A stretch of DNA of 17,172 nt from PNKC01 sp039917655 (lineage in GTDB: Bacteria; Chloroflexota; Dehalococcoidia; Tepidiformales; Tepidiformaceae), in NCBI GenBank assembly GCA_039917655.1, contig JBDSJC010000211.1, forward strand, positions 1-17,172, in the 5' to 3' direction. The notes beneath the pieces were generated by a model, which was not told where the DNA came from, did not search any database, and saw only the letters and a list, made by a program, of their open reading frames with translations. Both the position numbers and the translations under genes were made by a program. Of this stretch, positions 7,147 through 14,363 are shown one piece after another. Positions within the stretch are counted from its first letter, which is position 1; each line of letters opens with the position of its first letter.

Positions 7147-7605
7147 GTGGAAGACCCCAAGCCAGAATCCGTCAAGAAGATGTGGAACTACGCAGAGAAG
7201 TTCGCCGAAAAATCCGGCACGCATCTGCATCCAGACCGCTACATCACCGAAGGCGTCGTCCTCGGACTGGCGGCGAATATCGACAAGTACGGCCGCCCGC
7301 TCTGTCCCTGCAATTTCTACCCCGTGAAAGACGAAAACGGAAACTGGCCTACCGATGGCTACCTCCCGCGCGAAGAGGAAGTGAAACGCCGCGATTGGAT
7401 CTGCGCCTGCGATGAGATGCAGAAGTTCAAGTACTGCCACTGCCTGCTCTTCGTCACCGAAGAGGGCCTGCCGATCACCGAATACCTGCCGGCGGACCAC
7501 GAGGGGCGCGATATCTACGGCGTGGTGGAGGACCCCACCCCTGATAAGGGCCGCGCGCTGGCCAAGGCACTGGAGAAGCAGCGGCTCGCCGCCGAAGAGA
7601 AGTAG
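7147..7605 (+). CDS. Ferredoxin-thioredoxin reductase catalytic chain-like protein
   Basis: A 152-residue protein with the six cysteines of the ferredoxin:thioredoxin reductase catalytic chain: CPC at 53-55, CAC at 86-88 and CHC at 97-99. In the known enzyme four of these hold a [4Fe-4S] cluster and two form the redox disulfide that reduces thioredoxin with electrons from ferredoxin. The CAC-x8-CHC spacing is canonical, but CPC and CAC are 30 residues apart instead of the usual 16 because of an inserted acidic/basic segment (about 58-85). A Lys/Glu-rich helix ends the protein. GTG 7147 is chosen because AGGAG lies seven bases before it; the frame is open far upstream over the divergent GNAT gene. 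No variable chain or thioredoxin gene is adjacent. The family call is firm; the partner is unknown. Confidence 0.9.
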   Translation: MEDPKPESVKKMWNYAEKFAEKSGTHLHPDRYITEGVVLGLAANIDKYGRPLCPCNFYPVKDENGNWPTDGYLPREEEVKRRDWICACDEMQKFKYCHCLLFVTEEGLPITEYLPADHEGRDIYGVVEDPTPDKGRALAKALEKQRLAAEEK

Positions 7606-7627
7606 CCAGCCAGCGGCACGGTTGAGC

Positions 7628-7702
7628 GGCCTGGGCGAGAGCGCTCCAACCTAGCAGTCACCGATTCGCCGCTCTGGACGGGCCCACCGGCTCGCCCAGG
7701 CC
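7628..7702. repeat. 12-base perfect inverted repeat between convergent genes
   Basis: GGCCTGGGCGAG at 7628-7639 is exactly complementary to CTCGCCCAGGCC at 7691-7702, with 51 bases between. A competing inner pair is AGAGCG (7638-7643) with CGCTCT (7670-7675). It lies between the stop codons of the FTR-like gene and the zinc-ribbon gene. It may fold in the transcript as a two-way terminator or structured 3' end, but there is no T-run after it on either strand. Confidence 0.45.
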
Positions 7703-7733
7703 CGAGGCAGATTCAGGAGCCAAGGCCTTCAGG

Positions 7734-7883
7734 CTAAGCGCTTTTCCGGCCAAACGGCCAGAATCGGCGACCGCCACCAGGAGCCTTCTTCGGCTCTCCG
7801 GGGCCATCGAAGCCCCGGCCGCAACTCTGGCAGTAGGCGTAGACGTTCAGATTCATGTGGTGGCACCACGGACATTCCCGCAT
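7734..7883 (-). CDS. Small zinc-ribbon protein (49 residues)
   Basis: A short gene encoding 49 residues, beginning MRECPWCHHMN. Two CxxC knuckles, C4/C7 (CPWC) and C18/C21 (CQSC), are 10 residues apart and followed by GRGFD, the pattern of a rubredoxin-like zinc ribbon. The rest is a Gly/Pro/Lys/Arg-rich basic tail ending FWPFGRKSA. An excellent ribosome site (GGGAGGGAG, minus strand, about 7887-7895) lies at the right distance from the ATG, and this strong site plus the clean cysteine pattern is why I accept so short a gene. A longer overlapping frame on the same strand (7729-7911) is rejected. It could bind nucleic acid or be a small metal-dependent adaptor. It follows the aldolase-type gene by 69 bases on the same strand. 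Confidence 0.75.
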   Translation of the reverse strand: MRECPWCHHMNLNVYAYCQSCGRGFDGPGEPKKAPGGGRRFWPFGRKSA

Positions 7884-7900
7884 CGCTTCTCCCTCCCTCT

Positions 7901-7926
7901 CTGGGCTTCAAGTCTGGGCTTCAAGT
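7901..7926. repeat. Perfect 13-base tandem duplication
   Basis: CTGGGCTTCAAGT occurs twice back to back (7901-7913 and 7914-7926) between the aldolase-type gene and the zinc-ribbon gene, just upstream of the zinc-ribbon ribosome site. It could be a pair of regulator sites or a simple slippage duplication. On the minus strand each copy carries TTGAAG, a weak -35-like word. Confidence 0.6.
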
Positions 7927-7952
7927 TTACTGCGGCGAGGCGACTATGGCGG

Positions 7953-9020
7953 CTACCGGTACTTCCGTGCTGCAAGAATTGGCCAGTCTTCAATTGGCGT
8001 CCCGCCGCGATGGACGTGATAGACGTCGTGCAGGTTGAGCGTGGTATCGCCGTGGCTGGGGACCACCTCCAGCCGGTCGCCCGGTTTCAGCCGCGCAACC
8101 CCCTCGCCAGTGAGCGTGCCATGCTCCTCAGAGAGCCGCGCGACCTTCACTGTGCCGTCGACTGACATCGGCGGTCCGAAATCGTTGCTGAGCGACTTGA
8201 CGCCCGCATCGCAGACCGCATACCGCTCCGAGACCGAGATCACGGTTGTCAGCAACGTCAGCGCCTGCTGAAACGTGTTGGGGACGAACTTTTCGGCGGT
8301 GCCGTCCATGAAGACGTAGGTGCCCGCCTGTAGTTCGGTCACTCCCGCGCGTTGCGCGGCGAGCGCCACGCTGGCGGTGCCGCTGGTCGAGACGATCTGC
8401 GGGGCGAGGCCCGCTTCCGCCAGCGCTTCGCTGTGGGCCTGCACACGGTCGAGGGCTGTTTGAATGACCCCCGCGCGTTCTGCTTCCTCCGGAAAGCCGT
8501 ACATGTGGCCTTCGTAGCCCATGATCCCGAGGTACCTGATCCCCGAGTCCACGAGGAGCTGCGCAAGGCGCACGGTTGCGGCAGGGTCCGAGGTGCCGCA
8601 GCGATGCATGCCGGCGTCCACTTCGATGATTGCCGCCGGCTTCTGTCCACTGCGCCGCATGCCTTCGACCAGCTCCGCAACGTTGAACTCGGACTCGACG
8701 GCGACGGTGATGTCCACGCCACGGGCGAGGAGCGCCATCAGACGGTCTATCTTGATGCGCCCAACGACCTGGTTGGCCATGAGAATCGGACCGAGCCCGG
8801 CGTCGGCCAGCACTTCGGCTTCGCCGAGCTTGGCGACGGTGATGCCAATCGCGCCCGCCTCAAGCTGTAATTTCGCCACCTGTGGGCATTTCGGCGTCTT
8901 GAAGTGGGGCCGCAGGCTGACTCCGGTGCCCGCCAGCGTGCTCATCATCGTCGCGATATTCGCCTCCACGCGGTCCAGGTCAAGCAGGAGGCAGGGCGTA
9001 TCGAAGTTGTCGTAAGGCAT
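7953..9020 (-). CDS. D-threonine aldolase / D-serine dehydratase-type PLP enzyme
   Basis: A 355-residue fold-type III (alanine racemase-like) PLP enzyme. The PLP lysine is K41 in LRPHFKTPKCP, and the barrel strands IIEVDAGMHRCG, GIMGYEGHMYG, VSTSGTAS and ELQAGTYVFMDG are typical of this subfamily. The C-terminal beta domain has PSHGDTTLNL with H323-x-D325. D-threonine aldolases bind a divalent metal through His-x-Asp, whereas eukaryotic-type D-serine dehydratases use His-x-Cys, so retro-aldol cleavage of D-threonine-like amino acids to glycine and an aldehyde is the more likely reaction. The start is ATG 9018-9020 with no clear ribosome site. The gene lies 53 bases after the PHP gene on the same strand, probably in the LysR-PHP-aldolase unit. 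The superfamily is certain; the substrate is inferred. Confidence 0.88.
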   Translation of the reverse strand: MPYDNFDTPCLLLDLDRVEANIATMMSTLAGTGVSLRPHFKTPKCPQVAKLQLEAGAIGITVAKLGEAEVLADAGLGPILMANQVVGRIKIDRLMALLARGVDITVAVESEFNVAELVEGMRRSGQKPAAIIEVDAGMHRCGTSDPAATVRLAQLLVDSGIRYLGIMGYEGHMYGFPEEAERAGVIQTALDRVQAHSEALAEAGLAPQIVSTSGTASVALAAQRAGVTELQAGTYVFMDGTAEKFVPNTFQQALTLLTTVISVSERYAVCDAGVKSLSNDFGPPMSVDGTVKVARLSEEHGTLTGEGVARLKPGDRLEVVPSHGDTTLNLHDVYHVHRGGTPIEDWPILAARKYR

Positions 9021-9073
9021 GCGGTAGTTAACACCGGGTGGCGCGCTGTTGCATAGCGGGCTGCCCCGGCGAG

Positions 9074-9664
9074 TTAGCCGAGCGCCACAGCCTCGTACGC
9101 GCCCGAGCGCAGGGCTGCGAGCAGCGACGCAGCGTCAGTCACGTTCGTTGCGAACCGCGTCGCGGCGCGGCCAACCTCAGCTGCCGAATGCGCGTCCGAG
9201 CCGCCAATGCCCGGGAGACGAAAGCCGCGGGCGAGTCCCGCGGCGGCCATGTTCTGGAGTCGCGTGTCGCTGCCGTTGACCGCTTCGACGGATTCGAAGA
9301 ACTCCACCGTCTGACGGGTCATTCGCAAGTGACCATCGCGCGCCGGGTGGGCGAGGAAGAGCAGCGCACCCTCGCGTTGGGCGGCGGCGAAGACAGAGGC
9401 GGCGGTGGCAAACGTACTCGACCCTTCGGAGAGCCCATAGGCCAGAACGTGACCCATGTCGGTCGTGAATTCGATTCCGTCAAGGACGAGGAAGCCGGTC
9501 TTCGCCCGAAGCTCCGCCAGTTGCTCTTCGGGCCAAAAGGCATCGTGCTCGACGAGACAGATGCCATCCAGTCCACGCGCTCGTGAGAGCTCGATCAGTT
9601 CGTCGGGTTGGAGTCCGCTGCATTGCGAACGCGGAAGCGTGTGGCAGTGCAGGTCGATCAGCAT
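9074..9664 (-). CDS. PHP-domain metal-dependent phosphoesterase
   Basis: This 196-residue protein is a single PHP domain. Metal-binding motifs appear in order: DLHCHT (residues 4-9), LVEHDAF (38-43), the glutamate in GIEFTTD (E65), LAHPARDG (about 105-111) and GGSDAH (154-159). Small PHP proteins of this type hydrolyse phosphate esters with two or three metal ions; some act on 3',5'-nucleotide bisphosphates or histidinol phosphate. This one lacks the inserts of the larger TrpH or polymerase forms and its substrate is unknown. The start is ATG 9664, where the frame meets MLIDLHCHT and GGAAG lies eight bases upstream; the open frame continues to 9958 through lysR but is not coding there. It begins only 16 bases after the lysR stop, so the two are probably cotranscribed. 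Confidence 0.9.
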   Translation of the reverse strand: MLIDLHCHTLPRSQCSGLQPDELIELSRARGLDGICLVEHDAFWPEEQLAELRAKTGFLVLDGIEFTTDMGHVLAYGLSEGSSTFATAASVFAAAQREGALLFLAHPARDGHLRMTRQTVEFFESVEAVNGSDTRLQNMAAAGLARGFRLPGIGGSDAHSAAEVGRAATRFATNVTDAASLLAALRSGAYEAVALG

Positions 9665-9680
9665 GGAGACGCTTCCGCTG

Positions 9681-10580
9681 CTATCGGGGGAGCTTCTGGC
9701 CGTAAATTTCGCCCAACAGATCGAGGAAAGCAGCCATCGGCCCGGACTGCGGCTTGCTCCGCCGATACATGACGGCGATCTCGCGTTCCACCGGGGCGGC
9801 AGACTCAATGTGCACTTTATGTAGCGTCCCCAGCCGGATCTCACGCTCCACCGAAACCTCAGGCAGCAAAGCGATGCCCAGGTTGGCTTCCACCATCTTC
9901 TTCGTCGCCTCAATGCTGTCCAACTGCATTTGCTGCTGCGGCACCACGCCGAGGTCACGGAATAGCCCGACGATCATCCCGTAGTAACCCGAATCACGGT
10001 CGAAGAGGATCAGCGAATCCTCTGACAGGTCATCGACCTTTACGGACCCGCGTTTCGCGTAACGGTGCTGCGATGAAACCACGAGGACGAGCTCATCGCG
10101 GTAGAGCGTGACCGTGCGCACGTCAGGATGGTTGATCGGGCGGCCGAAGCCAACCTGGACATCGTCGTCCAGGACCATCTGCAGCACTTCGTCCGAGTGC
10201 CCCGTACGGACCAGCACATCGACTCCCTCATGGTTGTCGCAGAACGCCTTGAGGAGGCGTGGGAGGACGTAGGTCCCGACGGCGGGCGCAGTGCCGATCA
10301 TCAGCCGCCCGGAGGTGCCGTCGCGGGTCCCTTCGAGCACCATCAATCCGTCGTTCAAGGTGCGCAGCACGCGCTGGGCGTAAGGCAGAAACGAGCGGCC
10401 GGCGTCGGTCAACTTCACGCCTCGTCCCATCCGTTCGAACAGGGACTGGCCCACTTCGCGTTCGAGGGATTGGATCCTGTTGCTCAACGAAGGCTGGGCG
10501 ACGCTCAACAGCTCGGCCGCGCGGCTAAAACTGCCGCAGTCCGCGGCGGCGATGAAGGCGTCTAGCTGTGCCAGTTCCAA
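9681..10580 (-). CDS. LysR-family transcriptional regulator
   Basis: A 299-residue regulator. The N-terminal winged helix-turn-helix is clear: MELAQLDAFIAAADCGSFS, RAAELLSVAQPSLSNRIQSLE, then LFERMGRGVKLTDAGRSFLPYA. The rest (about 90-295) is the periplasmic-binding-like effector domain, opening SGRLMIGTAPAVGTYVLP. The length is normal for the family. The start is TTG 10578-10580: it gives the standard MEL-x-QL-x-x-F beginning, and an in-frame stop lies 21 bases upstream. No good ribosome site is seen before it. It leads the run lysR-PHP-aldolase on the same strand with a 16-base gap to the PHP gene. LysR genes more often face their target divergently, so here it may autoregulate the whole unit. 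The effector is unknown; a hydroxyamino acid would suit the context but is a guess. Confidence 0.95.
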   Translation of the reverse strand: MELAQLDAFIAAADCGSFSRAAELLSVAQPSLSNRIQSLEREVGQSLFERMGRGVKLTDAGRSFLPYAQRVLRTLNDGLMVLEGTRDGTSGRLMIGTAPAVGTYVLPRLLKAFCDNHEGVDVLVRTGHSDEVLQMVLDDDVQVGFGRPINHPDVRTVTLYRDELVLVVSSQHRYAKRGSVKVDDLSEDSLILFDRDSGYYGMIVGLFRDLGVVPQQQMQLDSIEATKKMVEANLGIALLPEVSVEREIRLGTLHKVHIESAAPVEREIAVMYRRSKPQSGPMAAFLDLLGEIYGQKLPR

Positions 10581-10721
10581 GGATGGCTTACCCGCGAGCT
10601 ATAGAGTGAGGCTATTGGCCGCACTCTACCGCAACGCCGAGCCATAGGCCAGAGCCATGCATCGGGTGGGGCACATCGATACCGGGAGAAACGCCAGGGC
10701 CAAGACGACAAATGAGGGGGG

Positions 10722-10742
10722 TTATCCGAAGTACTCGCCGAG
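10722..10742 (-). other. Degenerate copy of the CBS gene 3' end
   Basis: The minus strand here reads LGEYFG followed by TAA. It matches the last codons of the CBS gene just upstream (LGKYFG-stop, 10790-10810) at 16 of 21 bases. No open frame of CBS type joins it. It may be what is left of a duplicated CBS tail, or chance. The rest of the 209-base gap (10581-10789) shows nothing else I can name. Confidence 0.3.
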
Positions 10743-10789
10743 GGCCGAGAAATTAGTGCAGCGGCGAAGGGACGAGCAGCCGAAGAGGG

Positions 10790-11320
10790 CTAACCGAAAT
10801 ACTTGCCCAGCACCCAGGCCATCACATCGCGCACCGTGACGATGCCGATCAGTTCGTCCTCGCGAGTTACCGGGATGTGGCGAAACCCGCCGACCGCCAT
10901 CTTGTTCAAGGCATGGGTCATCGGATCATTATGACGGAGCGTGACGGGGTCCTTCGTCATGTAGTCGGCGACTGGCGCCGCCATGTGACCGTCGAGGTCG
11001 GCGATGCGCTTCAGGACGTCGCGTTCTGTGAGGATTCCTGCGACCCGATCGCCATCCATGATGACGACCGCACCGGTCAACCCGATGCGCATCGCGTTGA
11101 CCGCGTCACGCACGGTTGCGGAGGGCGAGACTGTCTGCGGCTTCTCGAAACGAATCGACGAGACAGGCAGCGCGAGGTCGCTCTCCGAAGCTGTCTGCGT
11201 GCTATCTGGCACGTCCACGCTTCTGAGATCCGCCATGCAGTGCTCGCAAGAGTCGGCGCCCTCGATGTTTTCAGTCCCACAACTGGGGCAGATGACAATG
11301 TTGCGCGGGTCGTTCGCCAT
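10790..11320 (-). CDS. Zinc-ribbon and CBS-pair protein
   Basis: A 176-residue protein with an N-terminal zinc ribbon (C11, C14, C25, C28; CPSC and CEHC), a short acidic/Ser-rich linker and a tandem CBS pair (about 52-172). The CBS repeats show the usual VVIMDGDRVAGILTERDVLKRI and RHIPVTREDELIGIVTVRDVMAWV patterns. CBS pairs bind adenosine nucleotides such as AMP, ATP or S-adenosylmethionine and act as energy sensors; the zinc ribbon may bind a protein or nucleic acid. The start is ATG 11320, with GGAGG six bases upstream; the frame is open to 11671 inside korB but that part is not coding. It sits 85 bases downstream of korB on the same strand and is probably the last gene of the CBS-korA-korB unit. 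Confidence 0.9.
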   Translation of the reverse strand: MANDPRNIVICPSCGTENIEGADSCEHCMADLRSVDVPDSTQTASESDLALPVSSIRFEKPQTVSPSATVRDAVNAMRIGLTGAVVIMDGDRVAGILTERDVLKRIADLDGHMAAPVADYMTKDPVTLRHNDPMTHALNKMAVGGFRHIPVTREDELIGIVTVRDVMAWVLGKYFG

Positions 11321-11405
11321 TGCGATCCTCCGGTGGAATGCGGCGAGGGCCGCTCGAGATTCGAGAGACCCCCACGATAGCAGATTGCTGGACCGCTTCG
11401 ACGGC

Positions 11406-12446
11406 CTATTCCACTTCCCAGGTCTCGCCGCTGTGCAACAGTTGTTCGAACTGCGGGGGGTTCTTCGCCACCGCATCGTCCACCTGCTGCTGCACCAATT
11501 CGTCGTACGACGGACGTTGGACGCTGCGGAAGACGCCCACCGGCACAGGAAACGCCGGGTAGTCCATGCCCACGAGGATGTTCGCGAGGGTTGGATTTTC
11601 CGAATCTGTCTGGTGGACAAGCAGGCCGCTATCGCCGGTGGCGTTCTCGATAACTTCAGGGGTGAAGCCATTGAGGCGGACGCCGTGCTGCATTTCGGCC
11701 CCGAATCGCAGCGGCTTGCCGTCCTCCAGGTAGATCATGCGCTCCTGGCGGACTTCCTTATCGGTGAAAGCGGCGAACGCGCCGTCATTGAAGATGTTGC
11801 AGTTCTGATAGACCTCAACAAACGACATGCCCTTGTGCTGAGTCGCCTGGTAGAGCGTCTCCCCAAGGTGCTTAATATCGCGGTCGACTGACCGGGCAAC
11901 GAAAGTTGCGCCAGCGGCAAGCGCGATGCGGATCGGGTTGAGCGGCGCTTCGACTGTGCCGTAGGGAGAGGACTTCGTCACTTTGCCGAACTCAGAGGTG
12001 GGCGAAAATTGTCCCTTCGTCAGGCCGTAAATGCGGTTGTTGAAGAGGATCACGTTGAGGTCCACGTTACGGCGCATGGCGTGGAGAAGGTGGTTGCCGC
12101 CGATGCTGAGCCCGTCACCGTCACCAGTGATGACGAACACCGTAAGCTCTGGCCGGGCGGTTTTCAGGCCGGTAGCGAGCGTCAGGGCGCGCCCATGGAT
12201 GCTGTGAAAGCCGTAGGTCTCAACGTAGTAGGGGAACCGGCTGGAGCAGCCGATACCGCTGACAAAGACGATGTTCTCTCGCGGAATCTTGAGTTCCGGG
12301 AGCATCTTCTGCATCTGGGCGAGGATGGAGTAATCGCCGCACCCCGGGCACCAGCGCACCTCCTGGTCCGAGACGAAGTCCTTGCGCGAAAGCACCGGGA
12401 GTTCGCCGTTGAGCAGGGCGTTAGCGGGGATCGTTGGTGATGTCAT
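11406..12446 (-). CDS. korB: 2-oxoacid:ferredoxin oxidoreductase, beta subunit
   Basis: The 346-residue thiamine-diphosphate and iron-sulfur subunit of a 2-oxoacid (probably 2-oxoglutarate):ferredoxin oxidoreductase, which makes acyl-CoA and CO2 from 2-oxoacid and CoA while reducing ferredoxin, or the reverse. Cluster cysteines C33 and C36 (WCPGCGDY) and C67 (GIGCSS) are present, with a fourth at about 224 (YQNCNIF). The thiamine diphosphate motif begins GDGDG at 108-112 and ends at NVILFNN (131-137). The following YGLTKGQFSPTS is typical of KorB. The length fits this two-subunit class. The start is ATG 12446, with GGAGG eight bases upstream inside the korA end; the gap to korA is three bases, so the pair is coupled. 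Substrate choice (2-oxoglutarate or pyruvate) cannot be settled from the sequence alone. Confidence 0.95.
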   Translation of the reverse strand: MTSPTIPANALLNGELPVLSRKDFVSDQEVRWCPGCGDYSILAQMQKMLPELKIPRENIVFVSGIGCSSRFPYYVETYGFHSIHGRALTLATGLKTARPELTVFVITGDGDGLSIGGNHLLHAMRRNVDLNVILFNNRIYGLTKGQFSPTSEFGKVTKSSPYGTVEAPLNPIRIALAAGATFVARSVDRDIKHLGETLYQATQHKGMSFVEVYQNCNIFNDGAFAAFTDKEVRQERMIYLEDGKPLRFGAEMQHGVRLNGFTPEVIENATGDSGLLVHQTDSENPTLANILVGMDYPAFPVPVGVFRSVQRPSYDELVQQQVDDAVAKNPPQFEQLLHSGETWEVE

Positions 12447-12449
12447 TCG

Positions 12450-14354
12450 TTAGCCTCCGAGGGTCGCGCTCTGACCAAAGTCGAACGTGTAGGGCCCGGC
12501 CAGTCCGAGCATTTCGTCGATCTTGCCTTCGAGTTCCGCAATCTTGAACGGCTGTCCCGAGATCTTGTTGAAACCAACCGCGTCCACGAGAAACTTGCCG
12601 CGAATGAGCAGCGAGAGCTGTCCGTTGTTGAGTTCAGGGATCATGACCTTCTTGAAGCCCGAAAGCACGTCCCCCAGGTTCGAGGGGAACGGATTGAGGT
12701 AACGAATGTGCGCGGACGAGACGCTGAGCCCACGTTTGCGGGCAGATTCCGCGGCCGTTGTGATCGCCCCGTAGGTGCCGCCCCAACCGAGCAGCAGAAG
12801 CTCACCCGTGGCGGGGCCGCTGATCTCCATCTGGGGGATGTCGCCAGCGATGCGCGCCACGCGCTCGGCGCGGACGAGGGTCATTTCGTGGTGATTTTGG
12901 GGGTCGTAGCTAATGTCACCCGTCGCGGCGGACTTCTCGATGCCGCCGATACGGTGTTCGAGGCCCTTCTGGCCGGGGACAGCCCAAGGGCGCGCGAGTG
13001 TCTCCGGATCGCGCTTGTACGGGGAAAATTCGCCGTCCAGTGGGGCGTAGTGATACTCAACCTTCGGCAACTCAGACATCAGGGGGATACGCCACGGCTC
13101 GGAACCGTTGCCCAGGTAGCCATCGCTCATGAAAATGACCGGGACCATGTACTTGAGAGCGATGCGGAAGGCCTCAATCGCCATGAAGAAGCACTCCGAC
13201 GGCGTGGCCGGGGCGATGATCACCACGGGTGAATCACCGTTACGGCCGTACATCGCCTGTAGCAGGTCAGACTGCTCGGTCTTGGTCGGCATGCCGGTGG
13301 AGGGGCCTGCCCGCTGCACGTCTATGACGACGATCGGGAGCTCGGTCATCACGGCCAGGTTCAAGGCTTCGCTCTTCAAGGCAAGGCCCGGACCGCTGGT
13401 GCCGGTGAGCGCCAGGTGGCCTGCGTAGGACGCGCCGATTGCCGCGCCGATCGCGGCAATCTCGTCTTCCGCCTGGAACGTCTTAATCCCGAAGTTCTTG
13501 TGCTTCGAAAGTTCGTGCAATACGTCGGAGGCCGGGGTGATCGGGTAGCTGCCGTAAAACAGCGGGAGCCCGCTCTGCACCGAGGCGGCGATGAACCCTA
13601 GCGCGGTCGCCTCGTTGCCGCTGATGTGGCGGTACTTGCCCGGCGGCACCTGGGCGGGCGGCACTTCGTAGCGGACGCGGAACAGTTCGGTCGTCTCGCC
13701 GAAGTTGTAGCCCGCGCGGAGCGCTCTGAGGTTCGCGTCCAGCACTTCGGGGCGCCGCTTGAACTGCTCGGTCGCCCAGCGGACTGTCGTGTCCATAGAC
13801 CGGTCGTAGAGCCAGAGGATAAGGCCCAGGGCGTAAAAGTTGCGCGAGCGGAACTTGTCTTTGGAGCTCAGGCTGGAGCCTTCGAGGGCGAGCTCGTTCT
13901 GGCGCGTGATGTCGATCGGGACAAGCTGAAACTTCGCCAGCGATCCGTCTTCCAGCGGGTTGACGGCGTAAGCCGCCTTCTTCAGGTTCGTGGCGTTGAA
14001 TTCGTCCTTATCGACGATGAGCAGTCCACCGGTACGGAGGTCGCCGACGTTCGTCTTCAGCGCAGCCGGGTTCATCGCCACGAGCACGTCTGGCTGGTCA
14101 CCGGGGGTGCGGATGTCACTGCTCGAAAATGACAGTTGAAATCCCGAAACGCCCGGCAAGGAGCCGGTAGGGGCGCGGATCTCTGCTGGATAATCTGGCA
14201 GTGTCGCCAGATCGTTGCCAAAGACTGCGGTCGTCTTGGTGAACTGCGTGCCCGTGAGCTGCATTCCGTCGCCGGAGTCCCCGGCAAAACGGATCGTCAC
14301 ACGGTCAAGTTCTTCAACGGCGTGTTCGGTTGGTAGTCGCGTTTCAGTTGTCAT
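12450..14354 (-). CDS. korA: 2-oxoacid:ferredoxin oxidoreductase, fused gamma-alpha subunit
   Basis: This 634-residue subunit joins a gamma domain (about 17-225; GDSGDG at 25-30 starts the fold) to an alpha domain (from about 242) containing the signature YPITP at 270-274. That motif helps bind the 2-oxoacid and thiamine diphosphate at the interface with KorB. The rest carries the pyrimidine-binding and transketolase-C-like domains. The two-gene form with gamma fused before alpha is the class found in Mycobacterium KorAB and archaeal two-subunit enzymes, some of which tolerate oxygen. No ferredoxin-type delta subunit is seen, as expected for this class. The start is ATG 14354, nine bases after the upstream CBS gene stop, with a weak site (CAGG). 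It is followed by korB after three bases. Function in the reductive or oxidative TCA cycle is inferred. Confidence 0.95.
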   Translation of the reverse strand: MTTETRLPTEHAVEELDRVTIRFAGDSGDGMQLTGTQFTKTTAVFGNDLATLPDYPAEIRAPTGSLPGVSGFQLSFSSSDIRTPGDQPDVLVAMNPAALKTNVGDLRTGGLLIVDKDEFNATNLKKAAYAVNPLEDGSLAKFQLVPIDITRQNELALEGSSLSSKDKFRSRNFYALGLILWLYDRSMDTTVRWATEQFKRRPEVLDANLRALRAGYNFGETTELFRVRYEVPPAQVPPGKYRHISGNEATALGFIAASVQSGLPLFYGSYPITPASDVLHELSKHKNFGIKTFQAEDEIAAIGAAIGASYAGHLALTGTSGPGLALKSEALNLAVMTELPIVVIDVQRAGPSTGMPTKTEQSDLLQAMYGRNGDSPVVIIAPATPSECFFMAIEAFRIALKYMVPVIFMSDGYLGNGSEPWRIPLMSELPKVEYHYAPLDGEFSPYKRDPETLARPWAVPGQKGLEHRIGGIEKSAATGDISYDPQNHHEMTLVRAERVARIAGDIPQMEISGPATGELLLLGWGGTYGAITTAAESARKRGLSVSSAHIRYLNPFPSNLGDVLSGFKKVMIPELNNGQLSLLIRGKFLVDAVGFNKISGQPFKIAELEGKIDEMLGLAGPYTFDFGQSATLGG

Positions 14355-14363
14355 GAGCCTGTG

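Noticed and set aside
7051..7500. N-terminal extension of the acetyltransferase frame
   Set aside because: It lies antisense to the FTR-like gene, whose six-cysteine signature and ribosome site are clear; the family does not need the extra residues.
7729..7911. 60-codon minus-strand frame overlapping the zinc-ribbon gene
   Set aside because: No cysteine pattern and a poor start; the neighbouring frame has the zinc ribbon and a strong ribosome site.
9665..9958. Upstream extension of the PHP frame inside lysR
   Set aside because: The LysR effector domain is coding in another frame, and the PHP fold starts at MLIDLHCHT.
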